DNA of 64,000 bases from Lewinellaceae bacterium (GTDB taxonomy: Bacteria; Bacteroidota; Bacteroidia; Chitinophagales; Saprospiraceae): positions 124,001-188,000 of the forward strand of contig JACJYP010000006.1 of NCBI GenBank assembly GCA_020636045.1. Direction: 5' to 3'. Below are positions 60,320 to 64,000 of this stretch, in pieces; the first letter of the stretch is position 1, and each line of letters begins with the position of its first letter. Made by a program: the position numbers and the translations under genes. A model generated the notes under the pieces. That model made no database searches, had not been told where the DNA came from, and saw nothing but the letters and a program-made list of their open reading frames with translations.

Positions 60320-62806
60320 CTATTTCATTTTCCTGATCGTAATCACATCCCCCTTTTTCATAAAAACATCATACTCATACACTTGCTTCAAGACCACTTT
60401 TTCCAGCGGATTTTCTGCATGGATCAATGGCGGTTGGATGACTCCAACGTTGAATAGCGGGTTTGGGTTTCCTCCTTTGGCTGCGACCAAACCTTTTCCC
60501 TGCAAGGGCGCATAAGAGCGGATACGGCAGTTGCCGTCCAGCGAAGCCCTGATGGTAGCGGTGCTCAACACGCCGCCATTCCACTGGATATCCACCTCGA
60601 AGCCACCCCTTGCCCTGAGGCCTTTTACGGCGCCTGTTTTCCAGGCGCCTGGCAAGGCCGGCAGCAGATGGATGGCGCCGTCGTGACTTTGCATGAGCAT
60701 TTCGGCGATACCCGATGTACATCCGAAATTGCCGTCGATCTGGAACGGCGGGTGGGCATCGAACAGGTTGGGGTAGGTGCCGCCCTTCTGGCTTCCGTCG
60801 GGCTGAATGGAAGGGCTCAGCTGGTCGGTGATCAGTTTGAGTGCATGATCGCCGTCGAGAAAACGCGCCCAGAGGTTCACTTTCCAGCCCATCGACCAGC
60901 CGGTCGATTCGTCGCCGCGTGCCAGCAGGGAGGTTCTGGCGGCAGAAAACAGTTCGGGATGCCGGTACGGAGAGATCTGGCAGGAAGGGAACAGGCCGTA
61001 CAGATGGGAAACATGGCGGTGTTTGTCGCCCTGATCGTCCCAGTCGTGCATCCATTCCTGCAACTGCCCCCACCGGCCGATCTGCATCGGCGCCAGGCGT
61101 GGCAGCAATGCCGAAAGGCTGTCGGCAAAAGCGCGGTCGGCGCCGAGTACCGCCGCCGCGTCGATCACATTTGAAAAAGCATCGCGCACCAGCTGGTTGT
61201 CCATAGTGGTGCCGGCGGCGATGGACGTTTTGGGGTGGTGCGCATTTTCCGGCGACATGGAGGGGCACACCACCAGCCATTTGTGCTCCGGTTCTTCCTG
61301 CAAAACATCTTTCAGGAACAGGGAAACACCTTTCAGCACCGGGTAATATTTGGCCAGAAATTGCCGGTCGCCGGTAAATAGATAGTGTTGCCAGATGTGC
61401 TGGCTGAGCCAGGTGCCGCCCATCGGCCAGAGGCCGTAGAAGCCGCCGTCCACGACGCCGGAAATTCTCCAGATGTCGGTATTATGGTGGATGCTCCAGC
61501 CGCGCGCGCCGTATATCATCGCGGCGGACTGCTTGCCGGTTTCCGAAATATCCCCGATCAGGTCGAACAGCGGCGCGTGCATTTCGCCGAGGTTGGTCGT
61601 TTCCGCCGGCCAATAGTTCATTTCGGTATTGATGTTGACGGTGTATTTGCTATCCCAGGGCGGGTGTATTTGGTGATTCCAGATGCCCTGCAGGGTGGCG
61701 GCCTGTGTGCCGGGCTGCGAACTCGAGATGAGCAGGTAGCGGCCAAACTGGAAATACAGCGCCACCAGTTGCGGGTCGCGGCCTCCGCTGAATTGCGCGA
61801 GGCGGATATCCGTCGGCTTTTTTATGGCATCGCTGCTGCCGAGTTCGATCCGGACCCGGTCGAAATACTTTTTGTAAAGCGCAGTATGCGCCCTTTTCAG
61901 TTGATCGAATTCCTTTGGATACGCGGCATCCAGCAGTTGCCGGGCTTTTGCGTCCGGGTCCCCTGAAATATTGTCGTAATGCCTGAAATTCGTAGCGATC
62001 GAAACAAAAACGACAACTTTATCGGCATTTGTGACGATCAGCGTGCTGTCGGTCGTTTCGAGGCGCCCGCCTGTTATCTTCGGCTTGACGATGGCTGTAA
62101 ATCCGACCTTTCCTGTTTTGTTTTCATAATCGCCGCTCACGCCGCGCAGCCACAGCGCCCCCTTGTCGACCATGACGCTTTGTTTTTTATGCAGGCTATG
62201 CATCCCCAGCGCGCAGGAAACGGAACCCGGTCTGTCGGCGCTTATCTCCATCGCGATCACATCGTCGGCCAGCGAGGAAATGATCTCGCGCCGGTAGCGC
62301 ACGCCGTTTTGCTCATACGTCACGCGCGCGACCGAGTTGGCGATATCCAGTTCGCGCCGGTAGTTGCGCATCGCGGCGCCGGCAGGAAATCCGATCGACA
62401 AGTCTCCGGCCGGTTGATAACACATACCGTAGTTCCGGCCTTCGCCGGCGCGTTGCGGCAGCAGCCGGAGGGCCATTTGTTGCGCCTCCTCATGTTTCCC
62501 TTCAAAGATCAGCCGCCGTATTTCCGGCAGATGCGCTTTGAAATCGGTCTGGATATTGTTCCCGGGCTCGCCGGCCCAGATGGTTTCTTCGTTCAGTTGG
62601 ATGGTTTCAGCATCGGCGCCGCCGAACACCATGGCGCCCAGCCTGCCGTTCCCCACGGGCAGCGCTTCTTCCCAGATGTTGGCCGGTTTGTCGTACCAAA
62701 GTATCATCGGATTGCCCGCCTGGTCCGAACCCCTTTTTGAATGTACGGAACAGGCGATGAGGGTCAGCGTTGTGACAAGCAGGAGTAGCAGGTGTTTTTT
62801 ATGCAT
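60320..62806 (-). CDS. GH95 alpha-L-fucosidase-like lipoprotein
   Basis: About 828 aa from ATG 62806 (a second ATG at 62821 is in frame). Lipoprotein signal MHKKHLLLLLVTTLTLIAC (Cys19). The N-terminal beta-domain (PLGNGRLGAMVFGG-type phrase, here LPVGNGRLGAMVFGG) and the catalytic helical barrel match GH95: WNHQIHPPWDSKYTVNIN, NTEMNYWPAETTNLGEM (the Asn pair of the family), SPENAHHPKT (Glu) and DGNFGCTSGIAEML (Asp), the residues known from the 1,2-alpha-L-fucosidase AfcA. A surface enzyme that removes fucose from host or algal glycans is likely. It lies at the head of the minus-strand block of short genes. Confidence 0.9.
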   Translation of the reverse strand: MHKKHLLLLLVTTLTLIACSVHSKRGSDQAGNPMILWYDKPANIWEEALPVGNGRLGAMVFGGADAETIQLNEETIWAGEPGNNIQTDFKAHLPEIRRLIFEGKHEEAQQMALRLLPQRAGEGRNYGMCYQPAGDLSIGFPAGAAMRNYRRELDIANSVARVTYEQNGVRYRREIISSLADDVIAMEISADRPGSVSCALGMHSLHKKQSVMVDKGALWLRGVSGDYENKTGKVGFTAIVKPKITGGRLETTDSTLIVTNADKVVVFVSIATNFRHYDNISGDPDAKARQLLDAAYPKEFDQLKRAHTALYKKYFDRVRIELGSSDAIKKPTDIRLAQFSGGRDPQLVALYFQFGRYLLISSSQPGTQAATLQGIWNHQIHPPWDSKYTVNINTEMNYWPAETTNLGEMHAPLFDLIGDISETGKQSAAMIYGARGWSIHHNTDIWRISGVVDGGFYGLWPMGGTWLSQHIWQHYLFTGDRQFLAKYYPVLKGVSLFLKDVLQEEPEHKWLVVCPSMSPENAHHPKTSIAAGTTMDNQLVRDAFSNVIDAAAVLGADRAFADSLSALLPRLAPMQIGRWGQLQEWMHDWDDQGDKHRHVSHLYGLFPSCQISPYRHPELFSAARTSLLARGDESTGWSMGWKVNLWARFLDGDHALKLITDQLSPSIQPDGSQKGGTYPNLFDAHPPFQIDGNFGCTSGIAEMLMQSHDGAIHLLPALPGAWKTGAVKGLRARGGFEVDIQWNGGVLSTATIRASLDGNCRIRSYAPLQGKGLVAAKGGNPNPLFNVGVIQPPLIHAENPLEKVVLKQVYEYDVFMKKGDVITIRKMK

Positions 62807-63144
62807 GGTTGAATGATTCATGACAGGAGGGAGATAATGTCCGGGGAGTGCGAGCCGCCAAAATACGCGAATGAGGGAAACATGTAAATAAATACATGCA
62901 CAGGCAACATATATGTAAACTGACAACCGATCTGAGAATTAACACAAAAACCTCCTGAAACTCGGGAAAAAGCCGGTTCTTCGCCTGCAACACTATTTAA
63001 TCTTAGGTGCCCGGCGCACAAAGGCCTACTTCAAGCCTCGCTCTGTACATATTCCTGTTTATTTCTGTCATTCCCACACCGATTCCTGTTGCCCGCATTG
63101 ACATATGCGGGCCGGTATGATTTTATTGATTAAACATTTACCAA
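62807..63144. other. 338-bp divergent region between GH95 and the adhesin gene
   Basis: Holds the promoters of both genes. A perfect 8-bp inverted repeat GCCCGCAT / ATGCGGGC with a 6-nt loop lies at 63091-63112, 33 bp before the adhesin ATG; it could be an operator or a leader hairpin. Confidence 0.5.
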
Positions 63145-64000
63145 ATGAAAAAGAACATTTTTACGGCCTTATTTGTGTGTGTGGCCGTTATAGCACAGGC
63201 CCAGTATCTCGAAACCTTCAATGAAAACAACAAAGGGTATCTGAACAACTCTGTCAACGATTTTACAGGAGTGAACTGGACCCTTTCTCCCTGGTCTTCC
63301 GGCCGCGATGCGGAGGACTATTGCGGTACGGGTCCGTATGCGGGCTCTGTTTCTCCCCTTGTGCCTGCTGTTCCCGATAATGTATTCGGAAGCATGGACG
63401 TGGATCTGGATATGTGCTGGACAAGCCCCAAACTGGTCGCTACTGCAACCGGTACTGCCCAGTTTATGATGGACATTAGCTGGATAGGGTATGACGGAAA
63501 CTCAAGCCCTGCCGATTATATAAATGTGGAATACCGCCTCAACGATGGCGCGTGGATCCGGCATCCGAATGTAGCCGGCCCCAATGGCGATCCGAGTTAT
63601 ACAGTTCGATATACGCCGGACGGATCGTTTGACGGTTCAGCCACGACGAATTTCTCGAGCATTTCGATCGTTACAGGGGATACGATGCGTGTTCGGGTAT
63701 GCTGGCGCACCAGTTCCAATGCCGAACTGACGACCTTCGACAATGTATCTGTAAGCAACTTTACCCTGGCTTCGTCATGCTCTCAACCGGTTATCGGCAC
63801 TGCCATCATGCAAGCGGGCTCCTGCAACGGTACCAATGGCGCTATACAGGTGACGGCTACCGGAGGCACCCCCGGCTACAACGTCGCCTGGGGCGGTACA
63901 AGCAGCGGTAATCCCGCGGGCACGGAGATCGCCAGTTCCGGCGGTATGTACACGATCACTTCGCTGAATTCCGGCCCCTACACTATAACGGTCACAGATG
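63145..64000 (+). CDS. SprB-repeat adhesin-like secreted protein, 3' partial
   Basis: At least 285 codons, open to the window end. Signal peptide MKKNIFTALFVCVAVIAQA. Residues ~21-210 form a jelly-roll (cleaved-adhesin/MAM-like) domain with the final strands TFDNVSVSNFTLAS. A SprB-type repeat starts at ~211 (GSCNGTNGAIQVTATGG ... GPYTITVTD) at the end of the window. Related by repeat type to the cargo protein at 37904; a T9SS sorting domain is expected past 64000. Confidence 0.85.
   Translation, partial: MKKNIFTALFVCVAVIAQAQYLETFNENNKGYLNNSVNDFTGVNWTLSPWSSGRDAEDYCGTGPYAGSVSPLVPAVPDNVFGSMDVDLDMCWTSPKLVATATGTAQFMMDISWIGYDGNSSPADYINVEYRLNDGAWIRHPNVAGPNGDPSYTVRYTPDGSFDGSATTNFSSISIVTGDTMRVRVCWRTSSNAELTTFDNVSVSNFTLASSCSQPVIGTAIMQAGSCNGTNGAIQVTATGGTPGYNVAWGGTSSGNPAGTEIASSGGMYTITSLNSGPYTITVTD

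Overview
The window reads as a chromosomal segment of a Bacteroidota bacterium, most likely of the Saprospiria/Lewinella-Haliscomenobacter kind (lineage is inference from gene families). The pointers are a gliding/type IX secretion (T9SS) set (gldJ next to murF, a PorP/SprF-like outer-membrane protein), several large secreted proteins ending in T9SS type A sorting domains, SprB-type repeats, two giant two-component sensors with a periplasmic beta-propeller plus Y_Y_Y domain, and -33/-7 promoters of the TTG-N18-TAnnTTTG type. Most genes are GC-rich; two short stretches (about 15.5-16.5 kb and 54.95-57.87 kb) are clearly AT-rich and look acquired. I saw no rRNA, tRNA, CRISPR array, transposase or phage gene.

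Layout. 1-6.1 kb (+): a 5'-truncated D-2-hydroxyacid dehydrogenase, a small P-loop kinase-like protein, a secreted SH3-like protein, then a propeller/LytS-type histidine kinase and its LytTR response regulator. 6.1-13.3 kb: recO (-), upp (+), a large T9SS cargo protein (-), a helical-repeat protein (+) and lspA (+). 13.4-18.5 kb: a DEAD-box RNA helicase (-), then an AT-rich cassette (+) of two paralogous small secreted Cys-rich peptides followed by a six-bladed beta-propeller lipoprotein, then nadK (-). 18.6-25.7 kb (+): a patatin-like protein with internal membrane segments, a class A penicillin-binding protein and a beta-lactamase-fold serine hydrolase. 25.7-30.6 kb (-): TPR protein, PKD-cyclophilin lipoprotein, DUF4350-like protein and MoxR ATPase. 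30.9-33.8 kb (+): a secreted GH65 enzyme and a membrane-anchored protein. 33.8-37.6 kb (-): a second propeller kinase (HisKA_3 type) with a NarL-type regulator. 37.9-45.5 kb (-): SprB-repeat T9SS cargo, TPR lipoprotein, membrane AraC-type regulator, lipoprotein. 46.2-51.5 kb (-): porP/sprF-like, gldJ, murF, and metF upstream of them. 52.0-54.8 kb: TMTC-like membrane protein (-), small lipoprotein (+).

54.9-57.9 kb is the most unusual segment. An AT-rich island of unknown genes sits between two 62-bp direct copies of the last 20 codons of the neighbouring Kelch/T9SS gene, and its main gene is split by an apparent -1 frameshift at an A AAA AAA heptamer. 57.9-64 kb: the Kelch/T9SS gene, an NTF2-like protein, a DUF5946-like protein, a truncated RibD_C/DHFR-like remnant, a GH95 fucosidase lipoprotein (all -), and a 3'-truncated jelly-roll/SprB-repeat adhesin (+).

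Together the genes describe a cell with a heavily decorated surface: T9SS export and gliding machinery (GldJ, PorP/SprF-like), T9SS cargo, lipoprotein maturation (LspA), peptidoglycan synthesis (MurF, PBP1a), glycan-active enzymes (GH65, GH95) and extracellular-sensing kinases. The intergenic DNA is rich in repeats: a 42-bp minisatellite, inverted heptanucleotide arrays, a dispersed 75-97 bp element present upstream of two genes, and a nested hairpin.
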